A stretch of DNA of 64,000 nucleotides from Acanthosoma haemorrhoidale (lineage: Eukaryota > Arthropoda > Insecta > Hemiptera > Acanthosomatidae). The DNA lies in the NCBI GenBank assembly GCA_930367205.1, contig OV884013.1, forward strand, positions 121,311,827 to 121,375,826. Direction: 5' to 3'. Position 1 is the first letter of the stretch; each line of letters begins with the position of its first letter. Positions 34,228 through 46,119 of this stretch are shown in pieces. The position numbers and the translations under genes were made by a program. The notes under the pieces are model-generated. The model did no database searches, had not been told where the DNA came from, and worked only from the letters and a program-made list of their open reading frames with translations.

Positions 34228-34361
34228 GGTGTACTATCTGCTTCATTGGGAAATAAGTAATTGTGTTAAATGTTTTCATTCATACCACATATACAATTTT
34301 CATTCATACAGTATTTACAAACAGCCCAGAGACCTCCCATGTCCATATGGTTGTCACCTGT
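34228..34361 (-). mobile_element. LINE family J, copy J8 (short 3' UTR piece)
   Basis: Matches J from CTGCTTCATTGGGAAATAAG to GGTTGTCACCT. Sits directly against C''1. Confidence 0.82.
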
Positions 34362-34364
34362 TCA

Positions 34365-35240
34365 GGAAACCCTTCGATCCCGTATGGGAACAGAAACGAA
34401 AAACAAAGTTTGTGACGGATCCTGGATGTTGTCTCCATCGCTTCCATTGACGTGGGTGCTCAGAAACCTTTCTGATTCCTATGCCTCCATCTTTACTTGC
34501 AAATTTTTCAAACCAGGTGTGGGTAGTAAAGTAACTGCTTCCCTTACTGTCCGGGTATCATTAGGCGCTTCGTTCTCTGTAATACGTTCAAGTGTTTTAC
34601 GAAATTAATTTTATTTTGAGACCTAAGTATCAGTTAGCATAAGCCAAGCTTACAGAATTTAATACAGGAATATTTAATAATACAGAACAAACATACGAAT
34701 GGGTATTGCTCGAGCTGGGTAATTACTGGTAAATATTACTGAGAGTTTCAATTGAGCCGCACTTATAAACACTAAAGTGACCCCATTGTTATGTGAAGGT
34801 GAAACTCCGTTAGAAGAGGTTTAGCTCCAGATACCGGAGAGCTGGGAGTTGGAGTACACAGGCTCGTAAACTACCTCTCCCACTAACTCCCCTTTTATAG
34901 ATGGGAGAGGATTTAATATCCCCGAGAGTATAATCTTTACAATATAGTGAGGTCGAGCCCCACTTTAATACTTCTAGGTCCCTTCCTAGAGCGGACCGGG
35001 CTCAAATACAGATAAAGTGTGTTTCTCAGTATCATCACGTCCTTGTCACTTGTGGCCATGAAAACTCATTTTTCGTCTCGTTCAGACTCCGTGGAATTGG
35101 TTCTTGGTTTAAATTGAAAGCCTGTTTTGTCTGTGAACTATTCTAGACCCTAGACCATTCTCTAAACACGGGTTTTAACCATTCTTCAAAATAAGCTTTG
35201 ATTAAACTTCAGGTAGACATGACGACATAGCCATCCTATA
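34365..35240. other. No recognisable gene
   Basis: Frames on the plus strand (34270-34608 region) extend out of J8 and have no family motif. Nothing supported. Confidence 0.45.
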
Positions 35241-35244
35241 TGAC

Positions 35245-35860
35245 ATATGATCACAATACAATGAACAAGATTTACAGGAAATCGCTCCTCTTGCTGCATA
35301 CTTAGATGCATTTGACGGAGGGTAGAATTACAAAAAAAAAAACATTTCTTTTTACAGTTAAAACTAGAACCTAAAGTCTAAAGCGTTCCTGCCTCGACTG
35401 CGTCCTGCCATCGATGGGGGAACGGAGCGGGGGTTATCGTGTTAAACACCGGTTTTGTGAAGTACTGTAGTGAGTCAAAAAAATTGATATGTCTACGTTG
35501 GATGAATTCATCCACAGTAAGCAGATCAAAGATCTCGTGAAGCTCACTGTTTCGACGCTGCTCGAATGAAGTATGTCTGATCACTTTCATCAGTATACCG
35601 TTTTGGAATTGCTGGAGTCGCCGAGCTGTCGTATTCGTCAGATGACGAAACAGCGGTGGACCATACAGCAGAGTAGCCCTGAGTACACTCTTATATATCA
35701 TGAGCTTGAGGCGCAGTGATAGATTGTGGGAAGTCAATAAGTGCGTAAGCCGGTAAGACTTCGTGTGAGCCTTGCTTCAACTTCCTCGCAAAATGGTTAC
35801 TAAAACGGAGGTGTCCGTCCATTTTAATGCCCAGATATACAAGGTCGTTATATACAAGGC
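35245..35860 (-). mobile_element. LINE family C, copy C5 (RT C-terminus plus 3' UTR)
   Basis: A 119-codon minus frame (35378-35737) reads SLRLKLMIYKSVLRATLLYG, LFRHLTNTTARRLQQFQNGI, MKVIRHTSFEQR, DEFIQRRHINFFDSLQYFTK and FNTITPAPFPHRWQD. It is the fullest C-family C-terminus here. Upstream, about 35760-35860 matches the LGxxxD block of C3 across a frameshift. The 3' UTR block with AGATGCATTTGACGGAGGG follows, but the hairpin is deleted. Confidence 0.88.
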
Positions 35861-36079
35861 TGGTGAGTTTTCCTCGCTTCCCAAGCGTGAAAGGAAGGCC
35901 ATACTTTTAGGCAACCATGGCTCTCAAATTGGAGATTCAAACGTGAATTTAGATCAGTCACTTTCATCCTCTGTCTATTGACTTTGTTTTTTAACCCACG
36001 CATCCCTGGTAAACCCCAGACCACCTAGCACTTAGAGAAGACATGTCAAAAGGGGCGCCCAGAAGCTCGAACGTCAAGA

Positions 36080-36160
36080 AATAACTACCTTTTGGCCTCA
36101 TAGACAATTGTTCAAAAATATCAACAGTCAGCAAGAGATTTATTGATACTCCGTCCAACC
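36080..36160 (+). repeat. Inverted arm pair V, left
   Basis: 81 bases pairing with 37401-37480 at about 85 per cent, ending GATACTCCGTCCAACC. The arms enclose M6. Confidence 0.82.
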
Positions 36161-36420
36161 TTGTCCTACAGAAGTCTGGGGGGATGAAAAGCCCTTCAAT
36201 ATTCTTGGCATCCCTTGCTTGCGATCCGGACCCTCCAAGGAGATCTCAACATCCGATTCGTTTAATGCCTAGCCACCTCCCACTTTCAGGACCTCAATTT
36301 CCGGCTCCCTGTCCATCCTAATCTGTACGCTAATGCATCTCATCCTCCAGAGGGAGATCATAGGAGGAGGCTTCGTGACCTCTTCCAAACCAAACAGCAT
36401 TTTGTTTATAAAGGGTGTCC

Positions 36421-37273
36421 CAGAATTAACGCAAGATTTAATTTAAATAGAAAACACAGTCTTTAGTATTTTTGTTGTTATTCTTTTTATTGAACTATAA
36501 AGTAAATAGGATAGGGTGGTTTATGAAATAACACATCGGGCAAATGGCCTCCACGACTCTGCTGGCACATACGCACTCTTTTGTCGAAATTTTCCATGAC
36601 CATTTGTCATAAATGTGGTTGAATTTCGTTGATGCAGCGTTGACTTTCCTCTTTTAATGCACGGGTGGATGTGGGCTTGTTGACATACACCTTTGACTTT
36701 TAATAACCCCATAAAAATAAATCTAAAGGTAACACGATCAAGGGGGCCAATTCCGATCACAGAAACGAGAGAGTAGACGACCTGGAAATGTCTCATGCAG
36801 TATTTGAATTGTTTCATGGCCTGTATGGCATGTGGCACCATCTTGTTGAAACCACATATTGGCCACATCAATATCATCCAATTTCGGCACAAAGAACTGT
36901 GTTATGGATTTTCAACAACACTCTCACGCACTGCTTGGATATTGACATTTGAACGGCTATTTTTTGGACCACCAGTGTGTTTAGTGTCTCCAACTGATCC
37001 AGTCTCCCTAAATTTTTCAATTGATCTCTTCACAGTTGATGAAGTCAAAACACTATTCCGACCATATTTTGTATGAAATTTTCAAACTGGGTCCGCCAAA
37101 CTTTCATTATTTTTGAGATAATGTTCAACAATAAAGACACGTATTTCTATCGTGTAACGCTCCGTTTTTACTAACCCTAAACTGTCAGCTGTCAAATTCT
37201 TTTTTTTAGTGTTGCCACTTCACTGCGCAAATGGCGGCAAATTCAAATCTTGCGTTAATTCTGGGACACCCTT
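36421..37273 (-). mobile_element. Family M, copy M6 (853 bp, both ends and TA duplication)
   Basis: Bounded by TA (36419-36420 and 37274-37275) with both terminal repeats, so it shows the full outline of the deleted family M unit. On the minus strand: 5' UTR, IEKFRETGSVGD-like region, the common deletion junction, then the C-terminal region with frameshifts (MRHFQ, KSKVYVNK and QQSRGGHLPDVLF pieces). About 850 bases against an expected 1.3 kb. Non-autonomous. Confidence 0.92.
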
Positions 37274-37400
37274 TACGTGAGTCCTTAGTTTACTACTGAA
37301 GCGACAAGGTTTTGCGCACGTGTTCAAATGTTCCAAGCACTGCTCAAACTAGTAATACTGCTTTATTTAAATATATAAATATAAATTAATATTTGAAAAA

Positions 37401-37480
37401 AGGTTGGACGGAGTATCAATAAATCTCTTGCTGTCTATTTTTGAACGATTCTCCATGAGGCCAAAAAGTAGTTCTTTATT
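37401..37480 (-). repeat. Inverted arm pair V, right
   Basis: Partner of 36080-36160. Confidence 0.82.
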
Positions 37481-39445
37481 GAAAGCGCTCTAAGGCAGTG
37501 GGACACTAATGAAATGACCAATAAGGACATGTAGACGTTACCGATCGGCTTTACCGTTGTCGGCATTTCAGCGTCGCCACCTCCCAACTAGCGGCGTCTC
37601 GGCGACTGGGACCCAAGGTAATTATAGTTGACGTACTCGCTATTCTATTCTTGTGTGGCTTCCAATGGCTGCCTTTTATTTCAATCGAGTCTTGCCTGTC
37701 AGGCTGAATGGCAGCTAGTGGTCGTGTGTGGCCTCGCCTGCTGTTATTCTTGCTACAATCCAGAACAGTCTTCCACGGAGCCGTGACTCAAGTGGGAAGA
37801 ATTGTTGGCTCACCTCGAGCAATCAGATTTAGATTTATAGTTTTAGCTGTGAAGGTAGGTTCAGAAATTTGTCTTCCAAGTTTAATTAGAGCAACATCAC
37901 CAGTAAAACTGTCAACTCATAGTTGTTGTAAACAAGTGGGTTATTTTATGTGAAAGATAGTTTAGACCGAAACATCGGTCTAAGCGAAGTTTCGACACTA
38001 AAATGCATGTCTTCATTACGTGGATAATAAACGCGAAACCGAGCTGAATGATTACAGATAAGTCCTCACTAATTATGATAATCGTTTGCTTCCGTTTTCC
38101 TTAAAACTTAGCAACATGGGTGATTTGTTAAATGAAAATAGTTAGATTATAAAAATCAGTATTTAAATTCTTGTTGTAGACAACAGTAAACCGATTGTAT
38201 TTATCACAAAAACCATAGGTAACGACTTGAAATTACTGTATATTTTTACATTTCGTAACTGAACGCCTTCAACATACAATCGACAGTTTTATGATGCTAA
38301 TATTATATATAATGAAGGGGCTTGAGCAGAACTGCATACCTGCCTCGTGACTTCATGGAAGTAACTGATGGTTCCCTGTTATTTTTAAGTAAGCAACCCT
38401 CCTTACTTCCTATACTCCCTATTCCCAGGATCTTATCCTTTTCTTATACATATATGTCTCAGCTTTAGCCCCAGAGCACTCTCATTCCTAGACCTTTCAA
38501 CCAGTATGCATTAACGTAACTCTTAATATTTGTATATACCAGTGTTTTTCTTGTACTTGATAATAAAGCTTTTCTTTCTTTTCTTTTAAAACACTTTCCT
38601 CTACAAAGATTATTTAACTGACGTTAAACTCCAAATAGGGGGGAAAATAGTATTGTTTCTTTTAAAAAACAAATTTTTAAATAAAAAACCTTAAATTTCT
38701 GTTAGGGACGAAGGCATTCCTTTGTGATAATTTAACGGTGTAAATTTCTTTTTGATAGCAAAATAAAATGACCTGTTGTACTTTTATGTTCACCCTATTT
38801 TGGATTAAACGTTCGTATATAACTTTAGATAAATTAAAATGTTTTATGTTATGTTTTATAGATCTTTTAAAATATATTATCAAAGCTTTCTCGACTTTAA
38901 TCAGGATGTAATGCCCTCCGCCCCCTGGCTACAAAGCAGCTATAATTCTTTTTTTTTTTTTTCCATTGATGGCATGTCTACATGAACCTAGTTTAGGATG
39001 CTATAAAGTACATTACTATCTTATTATGCAAGAACTACTAATGACCTGATAAATATAGCTCATAAATAGTGCTACTATATTTTATGACTAGTAGTCATTT
39101 TTTAATATCATTTCTTCGATCGACCATGTTGCATAAGCTAATAAAGTAGTCTGGAGGTCGAAACAGTTTTAGTCCCTGTGTAAGTTGCATTCATTGTCAT
39201 TGCCCAAAATAAAAAATAAATTTCATATTTCATCTTTTGTCAATTTCATGCAAAATTGAAGGAATCATATCGAGAATCACCCGCACATTTAGATTTTGTT
39301 TTTCCGTATCATATTTACATAATATTATGCTAATATGCAATGCATATAGTCTAAAGACAAAACTATAGGATCGTCGCTGTTGATTATGAATAAAGCCTAC
39401 ATTCAAGTACATCCCTATAAATTTTAATTTAGGGTGACACGCAAA
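37481..39445. other. No confirmed gene; one frame with signal-peptide-like start
   Basis: At 37708-37953 an 81-codon plus frame starts MAASGRVWPRLLLFLLQ, which looks like a secretory signal, and contains AAGGTAGGT, a possible splice donor, at about 37850. Local G+C is raised. This could be a first exon but there is no homology or partner exon in the window, so I do not call it. At 37964-37981 AGACCGAAACATCGGTCT is a perfect short hairpin. Confidence 0.3.
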
Positions 39446-39449
39446 ATCG

Positions 39450-40440
39450 TGAAGTTTGAAAAACTCCTATTAAAACGTTTCCTTCCAATTGTTGAATCCA
39501 AAAACCTTTTTCCTACTTACCAGTTTGGTTATCGTCAACGACATTCCACTGCTCAACAAGGCACGTTGTTGATCACATCTCCTCAGCTCTTGAAACCAAA
39601 CAGTATTGCACTGCTGCCTTTCTTGATACAGCTCAAGCTTTTGACAGGGTCTGGCACGCAGGTTTGCTTTACAAACTCAAAGGAAATTTACCACAAACCC
39701 TATTCCTAATCCTACAATCCTACCTTTCAAACCGCTTCTTCCAAGTCCGCTGTGGTTTGGAATATTTTAACTACTATCCCATAAATGCAGGAGTCCCACA
39801 GGGCAGTGTTCTGGGTTATAGCATCCCAAAACCTTCAAAAACACCTTGATGAGGTCGAGTATTGGTGCAACCAATATCGAATCAAAGTCAATAAAGCAAA
39901 ATGTTCCCACCTTTACCCTCTGCCGCAAGTCCTGTCCGCTAGTCTTTTAAATTCGATCTGAGACAGTACGGTATTTAGGCTTCCATCGCGACAAACGGGT
40001 GACCTGGAACCCACATACGAGGCTAAAAAGACAAGAACTAAACAGACGCTTTGGACAACTGTACAGACTACTTCGAAGGACATCCCATCTCTCAATAGAA
40101 AATAAATTACTAATCTACAAAGTAATACTTAGGCCAATCTGGGCACACGGAATAGAGCTATAGGGAACAGAAAAAAAGTTGAACATCAAGCGTATCCAAT
40201 CCTTTCAATCAAAAGTCCTGAGAACAATAATAAATTCCCCTTATTATGTCAGCAACAAAACCCTTCATAACGATCTTAATTCTTGAACTCATCCCTTCCA
40301 TGTTTATAAAATTCCATAGTAACCTATCCAACCACCCTAATCCCCTAGCACAGTCATTGCACTGCACCACTCATCCCTGTAATCCTCCTCGGAGACTAAA
40401 GTGGCATTGCCCTCGTTACCTGCTATAAATACGTGACAGA
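39450..40440 (+). mobile_element. LINE family J, copy J9 (reverse transcriptase domain, active site deleted)
   Basis: The only J copy reaching into the RT palm. Across frameshifts: FEKLLLKRFLPIVESKNLFP, YQFGYRQRHST (RT block 1-2), AAFLDTAQAFDRVWHAGLLY (motif A, LDxxxAFD), YLSNRFFQVRCG, AGVPQGSVLG (the GxPQGSVL block), then a deletion removing the F/Y-A-D-D box. After it come HLDEVEYWCNQYRIKVNKAK, the thumb region and RPIWAHGIEL-type residues, ending in the early 3' UTR at about 40440. The catalytic aspartate pair is gone and at least three frameshifts are present. The motif order supports a Jockey-clade RT. Confidence 0.88.
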
Positions 40441-40444
40441 AAAC

Positions 40445-41365
40445 AATATTAATAAAAACAAGATGCTGATGGAAGAACATTTATTTATAATATTATATAA
40501 GCCCTTGCGTTTAGTTAATTTAGCGAGTACTAAATTATTGCTATTTTACATTTGTCTATAGATTTTGTGGTTATCGCTTTAGTAAAATCTTGAATATAAT
40601 GTGTAGTGAACCTTTGTTTGTCAACATGTAAGTCTTATTGTTAGAAACTTGTCGGGATTATTTGAAGTGGGTAAGCCTTCTCCAGTTCCATGTTAGCCAG
40701 GACCCTCACACCTTAAAATATGTAACAGGAATGATATTACATGATTTGTTTGTTGCTTCAGAGATTACATGACTTACATATCCGCTGTTTATGGCAGTAG
40801 CCTGTATCTGATATAGTGATTTCTCTTGACCCGGGATCGCTCACTATCTCCCGGGCAGATCTGTACTTTCACCCACTCCGATGCACCTGCCTCCGGAGTC
40901 CCCTAAGCTGCTGAGGTTCCACTCTGATATTTTTTGCAATTGTTTCGATCCATGTTTAAGCTTAGGTATAAGGTATTTCATCACCCAATCCCTTTCCGAC
41001 CCTTTTTTTCATTCATGCAAACATGTTCCATTTTTTTCTTAACTAATGTCAGCTGAATTTTATGCTCAGTTGCTACAAGTATGCTTTACTTAAGTAACCT
41101 GAAGAAAGTAATGTGTAAACTCTTGATGACACTTTTTTTTTTGGTCTCTCGTTGGTCATTCCATGGAGGCAGATACAAAAAGTATGGCTTTTTTACATTT
41201 ATTTCTGCTGATAGATAGACTTTCTTTATCACAAATCTTTCACTCTTTGTACAAAGAAGCAACTTCGACTTCCTGCGATAAAACCTAAAATTACAATTAC
41301 AATTTTTGTAGTATGATAGGAATGTACAAAGATAATTTTTTTTTCTTTCCCTGTAACGTCTGTTG
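40445..41365. other. No recognisable gene
   Basis: Nothing supported. Confidence 0.45.
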
Positions 41366-41369
41366 TTAT

Positions 41370-42012
41370 AGTTTAGGGTTAGTAAAAATTGAGCGTTACA
41401 CGATAGAACAACGTGTCTGTATTGTTGAACATTATCTCAAAAATAATAAAACTTTGGCGGCTGCAGTTCGAAAATTTCATACAAAATATGGTCGGAATAG
41501 TGTTTTGACTTCATCAACTGTGAAGAGATCAATGAAAATTTTGAGAGTGTTGTTGAAAATCCAGGAACATCAATTCGGCGTCGGTAACACAGTTCTTTGT
41601 GCCGAAATTGGATGATATTGATGTGGCTGATATGTGGTTTCAACAAGGTGGTGCCACAATTCATGCAGCCCATGAAACAATTCAAATACTGCATGAGACA
41701 TTTCCAGGTCGTGTACTCTCTCGTTTCGGTGATCAGAATTGGCCGCTTAGGTCGTGTAATTTAACGCCTTTAGATTTCTTTTTATGGGGTTATTTGAAGT
41801 CAAACGTGTACGTCAACAAGCTCATGTCCACCCGCGCATTAAACGAGGAAATTCAACGAAACTCAACCACATTTATGCCAAATGGTCATGGAAAATTTCG
41901 ACAAAAGAGTGCGTATGTGCCAGCAAAGTCGTGGAGGCCATTTGCCCGATGTGTTATTCCATAAATAACCCTATCCTATTTTTTTTTTTATAATTCAATA
42001 AAAAAATAACAA
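41370..42012 (+). mobile_element. Family M, copy M7 (terminal repeats missing)
   Basis: Opens in the 5' UTR, then IEQRVCIVEHYLKNNKTLAA and VRKFHTKYGRNSVLTSSTVK. After a deletion it reaches VVENPGTSIRRR-coding sequence that other copies lack, then the common right breakpoint, then PKLDDIDVADMWFQQGGAT, ETFPGRVLSRFGDQNW, LTPLDFFLWGYLKSNVYVNK. The plus frame 41599-41964 is open for 121 codons. It ends abruptly at AATAACAAC and passes into repeat R2. Confidence 0.9.
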
Positions 42013-42660
42013 CCCTAGGTCATAAATACTTGTGGATAACGGTTAGAAATTACTTATCCTATTATAGAAATAGCAGTTTAATGACTGTATGCTTATTTTC
42101 TCTAATATATCAAGCTGTTAGAAATTAGGAGAATGTCCACTATACGTTGGTGGACAAAAACGGAATGCGTGGCATCTGCATATTTTACCAGGGCCTCTCG
42201 CTCAATGCGCTGCATTTATTCTACGTTTCCAGTCAGGCAAGTCCTGGCTTTCAGGCAAGGTCTTTAACACAGATTACATTTTATTTATAATATGCTTTAT
42301 ATAATTCTTCTATAGCGCCTAGCCAAAGGAATAGGCTGTACTTTCAAATAGGTAAGGAAAGCTCGTATTCCATCTCTCTTTTCTTCAAGGATAAAGTACA
42401 TTAAATGCAAAATAATTTCAAAGATATATTATATAAGAAAAAACTTAAAAGTCTCCAAAGACGTAGGCTGCAACGGAGGACAAAATATAAATTTAAAAAT
42501 TGATACTGCCCTAGAAGAAGCTGGAAGTTATCAGAATAAAATGACAACCCAGGAAAAAAGTACAGAAACGAGACAGGTTTTTTTTTCTTTTAAATTCGAT
42601 TGAGTTTGTATATTATTTTTACTTGTATTATATGTACTAAATATTTTGATTTGGTTGGTC
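42013..42660 (+). repeat. Dispersed repeat R, copy R2
   Basis: The longest R copy. Left boundary is the M7 junction; right limit is about GATTTTGATTTGGTTGGT. R3 begins within it (homologous to 42283 onward). No coding motif. Confidence 0.88.
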
Positions 42661-42664
42661 ATCT

Positions 42665-43465
42665 ATTAGGGGGTCGTATTCTTGTAATTACTGCTCTGGA
42701 AATTAAGTATTAAGTAATTTCTGGAGCCCCCTGACACCCTGTAGGAAGACACGAGCAGTTACCTGGAGAAGGGATGGGCGGCCGCCCCGACAAAGATGAT
42801 GAAGAGCATCCGGGATATGGCTTGTTCCCCACGCCAATTGTACTTACCACCTCCTCGCTCCCCTACCTTTCCTGTCCTCGCGGGGGGCCTGGGGTTCTTA
42901 TCAGTTACAGTCTGTGGCAGGCATAATTTAGGATATGATAATTTGAAAATTTAGTTATCACTTTACCTAAAAAGTTATCAACAAATAACCTAAATTGTGT
43001 CCAAGCCAGAGTATGAATGCTTCTAGCTGTTTTCTTTGAATGAAATAGGAATAATGATTCGATGAGTTGATCTAAAAGTATATAGGTTTATTCCTCAACT
43101 GCTATGACCAAAAAAAAAAAAGTAAAATTATCTCCCACTAACTTACAGGAATTCTCAAGTCAACTGCTCAGATATTTAAAAGTCGGATACTGTTAAAGCC
43201 TCAGGCATAACTACGGAGACCCTGGTCGATCCGCGACAGTCACGCCCAAGGACTATACCCTTGGGGGTGGGTCTGGTCGGCATTGGCTCATCCTCGTAAG
43301 GGTATATGAGGAGTTACATGCATAAAGAAGTAGTGAATCCTATAATCAAAACTGAATTTAAGGGTTTAAGGTATGAATTTAACGCCACCCTACCAATTAG
43401 GGGGGTACCACATTGGAGAGGAGCTCTTCATATGGTGTTATGCATTAATTTATATTTAACGATAT
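42665..43465. other. No recognisable gene
   Basis: Nothing supported. Confidence 0.45.
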
Positions 43466-43466
43466 T

Positions 43467-43882
43467 TATAATAGGGTTTATGTACTTCTTCGTCTTCTTT
43501 AGTGCCTAGCCACAGGAAGAGGCTCTACTTTCACATAGGTACGGAAAGATCGTATTCCCTCTTTCTTTTCACCAAGGATCAAGCACATTAAAGGCAAATA
43601 ATAATAAGGATATTTTGAAGAAAAAACTTTGAAAAGCTCCAAAGAAGTAGGCTGGAACGGAGGACAAAATATAAATTTAAAAATTGATACTGCCCTAGAA
43701 TAAACTGGAAGTTATAAAAATAAAATAACAAATGACAACACAGGAAAAAAATACGGAAAGGAGACAGGATTTTTTTTATTTTAAATTCGATTGAGTTTAT
43801 ATATTATTCCTACTTGTATTATATGTAATATATATTGTTATAATGTACTAAATATTCTGATTTGGTTGGTTATTTTATGTAG
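43467..43882 (+). repeat. Dispersed repeat R, copy R3
   Basis: Matches R2 from about 42283 to 42655 with small indels (shared blocks AAATTTAAAAATTGATACTG and AAATTCGATTGAGTTT). No M sequence is attached, which shows that R exists independently of M. Confidence 0.85.
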
Positions 43883-43953
43883 ATGGTATTATCGAATCCA
43901 GAGTAGCTTTTCCCAATAATGTTGATATTTAGACACGGCTCAGAAATGCAAAT

Positions 43954-44149
43954 TGATCGAAAAGGTGATTCCTTTATTAGTCAGTTCAGTCCAGTCACGT
44001 ATAATACATTTTATAAAATAACAAAACCTGTATATAATGTAGCGACGCTACAGTAAACACAAAAATAATTTGTAACTAGATTCGCCTGAGGATCTATAAT
44101 TGTATATAATTATCTGTAAATTTAAAGGGGCTATAAAGGAGAAAAAAAT
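43954..44149 (+). mobile_element. LINE family C', copy C'2 (3' UTR) with 10-bp target duplication
   Basis: Flanked by AAATGCAAAT (43944-43953) and AAATGCGAAT (44150-44159), one mismatch. It matches the C'1 3' UTR from its start (AAAGGTGA, hairpin now broken) to GGGGCTATAAAGGAGAAAAA. 5'-truncated to 196 bases. Confidence 0.88.
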
Positions 44150-44159
44150 AAATGCGAAT

Positions 44160-45250
44160 GTTCACTTTCTATGTACTAATTTTCAATATTATAATAAATA
44201 CAATATTATTCCGTAAAATATTATCAAATACCTTCACTTTCACTTGGCATGGAATTGCATGACACATATAATCTACTGAAACTAACAAAAGCGAGTCGTT
44301 AATACGTAAATCAATGGAAGAGTTTTTTTTTCCGGATATCAGTTTTTAAGTTGAAGAAAGAAAGATGTTGATTTTTATCAAATTTATTTATGGTTTCGGC
44401 TTGTATGACATAAGTAGCCAATATCTCACACTAATACCTGATGCATACATAAGTATTATGTCGAATCGTTGCTCACGATAATAATAAATGCATTTGATGA
44501 AAATCTTTAATGAGAATATTTCGTCGGTCGTCGACCTAAGCCCCGATATCGTGACAAACTGTTCCACTCAAGAGTGAACTACACTTGCAATTACAGCACT
44601 TGGTTTTGGGAGAAGTTTGACGATAAGTTGAAGTTCGGCTCTCGAGTTCCTTTTGAAGAGGATTTTATTCTAAAGGGAAAGAAAGCCTTTGAGTGGTGCT
44701 CAAGTGCTGTAGCATCACTTCAATACTCTCGTGATTTTTCTTTATTTTTTTATTTTTCAGTTTTGCAGTGGTTTAGAGTTCAAACATATATTTATATTTC
44801 CCCTTCACTGTCCATAATAGTATAAAGAAATTGTTGTAATGTACTGTCGTAAAGCTCTTTGACCTCAGTGCACTAAATGGTAAAAGTATTGCTTTGTAAG
44901 AATACTCAGAATTTTGATGATTTAATTTTAAAACTAACTATTAATTCTAGTAATTGGTAGTTCGAATCCTGAAATCGCTTTGTCTTAAGATATAAAATAT
45001 TGTGATTCATTCCATAATTTTGGGATACCGTCAAATTTGGTATCTACCCCCCCCCTCACCACCTAACTAATCACAATCAGATCCTTGGACCCTGTCCTGC
45101 CTTTCATGAATATTTATTTACTTATTATATAATTTGCATATAGGGCAAAATATATGCTGACAGAGACCATCAAAATGGTAAATAACTTATGTGCACCTAA
45201 AATCATGATCATTATGCGGAATGTAAGATCAATACAAATATTTGTTGCTT
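44160..45250. other. No recognisable gene
   Basis: An 83-codon plus frame at 44574-44825 (contains WFWEKFDDKLKFGSRV and KKAFEWCSSAVASLQ) has no motif I recognise. Nothing else supported. Confidence 0.4.
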
Positions 45251-45265
45251 AATCGCTAAAGAGTA

Positions 45266-45659
45266 GACTCTGCTTGTAGACTAAAACGGCAGTGGCCTAT
45301 TCACCTGCTATAAATGCGTGTCAGTGGGAGTCCTGGCAATGGTCAGTTTCTCCAATCACGTCCTGAGCGTCTGTGGCTCTCGCGCTCTAGGTCAGCCTCC
45401 GCTGGGTCGTATCCGGTGACGTGGCTGACGGAGGAACGTGGCGGACTTCCCAAGACTTCGCTTCCTCTTTCGCATGCGATGGAGGTGACCATGTGGACCT
45501 GGGAGGTCTCTGGGATGTTTCTATATATTGTATGAATGAAGAATTGTAAATATGGTATGGATGAAAACATTTATCACAATTACTTATTGCCCAATGAGAC
45601 AGATTCTAATTTGATCATAATAAAGTTGTTGTTGTACAAACAATAAAAAAAAAAAAAAA
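45266..45659 (+). mobile_element. LINE family J, copy J10, with 14-bp target duplication and A-rich tail
   Basis: Flanked by ATCGCTAAAGAGTA (45252-45265) and ATCACTAAAGAGTA (45660-45673), one mismatch. It covers the J 3' UTR to ATCATAATAAAG, followed by GTTGTTGTTGTACAAACAAT and a run of A. Unlike J3 and J13, this copy has an A-rich tail. Confidence 0.9.
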
Positions 45660-45679
45660 ATCACTAAAGAGTATTCACA

Positions 45680-45985
45680 TTCTACCTATTACAAAATTAC
45701 CTATAATTATATATTAAGAAACCTTATTTACTTAATACGTGTCAGACTTTTTTTTTTTTCGTTCCGTTTTCGTGTAAGCGAACCCTTAATAAAGATGTCA
45801 CGCTGATCTATAAAAACAAAAATCGTGTTTTGGTTTCCAGCCTGGATTGAGGACGTGATGATATATATGGGTCCCCCAGCCGAGGGAGAGAGCTTTCGTA
45901 ATATTTCTTCCCCGGTCGGAAAAAAAAACAACTGGGTGTCTATTATTCTCCAAGTTTTCGACCTCATTTTAATACCGGGATAGGG
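45680..45985. other. No recognisable gene
   Basis: Nothing supported. Confidence 0.4.
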
Positions 45986-45990
45986 AGCGA

Positions 45991-46029
45991 AGAGGGAGAG
46001 AGAGTGAGTGAGAGAGAGAGAGAGTGAGT

Positions 46030-46100
<71 letters not shown>

Positions 46101-46114
46101 CGAGAGCGAGAGCG
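45991..46114. repeat. (GA)n microsatellite with GAGT and GAGC variants
   Basis: About 124 bases of GA-type repeat: GAGTGAGT interruptions at the left, a pure GA core of roughly 60 bases (46034-46094), and GAGCGA repeats at the right. Serine/leucine-rich minus-strand frames across it are repeat artefacts. Confidence 0.97.
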
Positions 46115-46119
46115 ATAGG

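Noticed and set aside
37708..37953. Secreted-protein first exon (signal-like MAASGRVWPRLLLFLLQ plus possible donor)
   Set aside because: Only one piece of weak evidence; no partner exon, homology or conserved context. Kept as a note in the gap entry.
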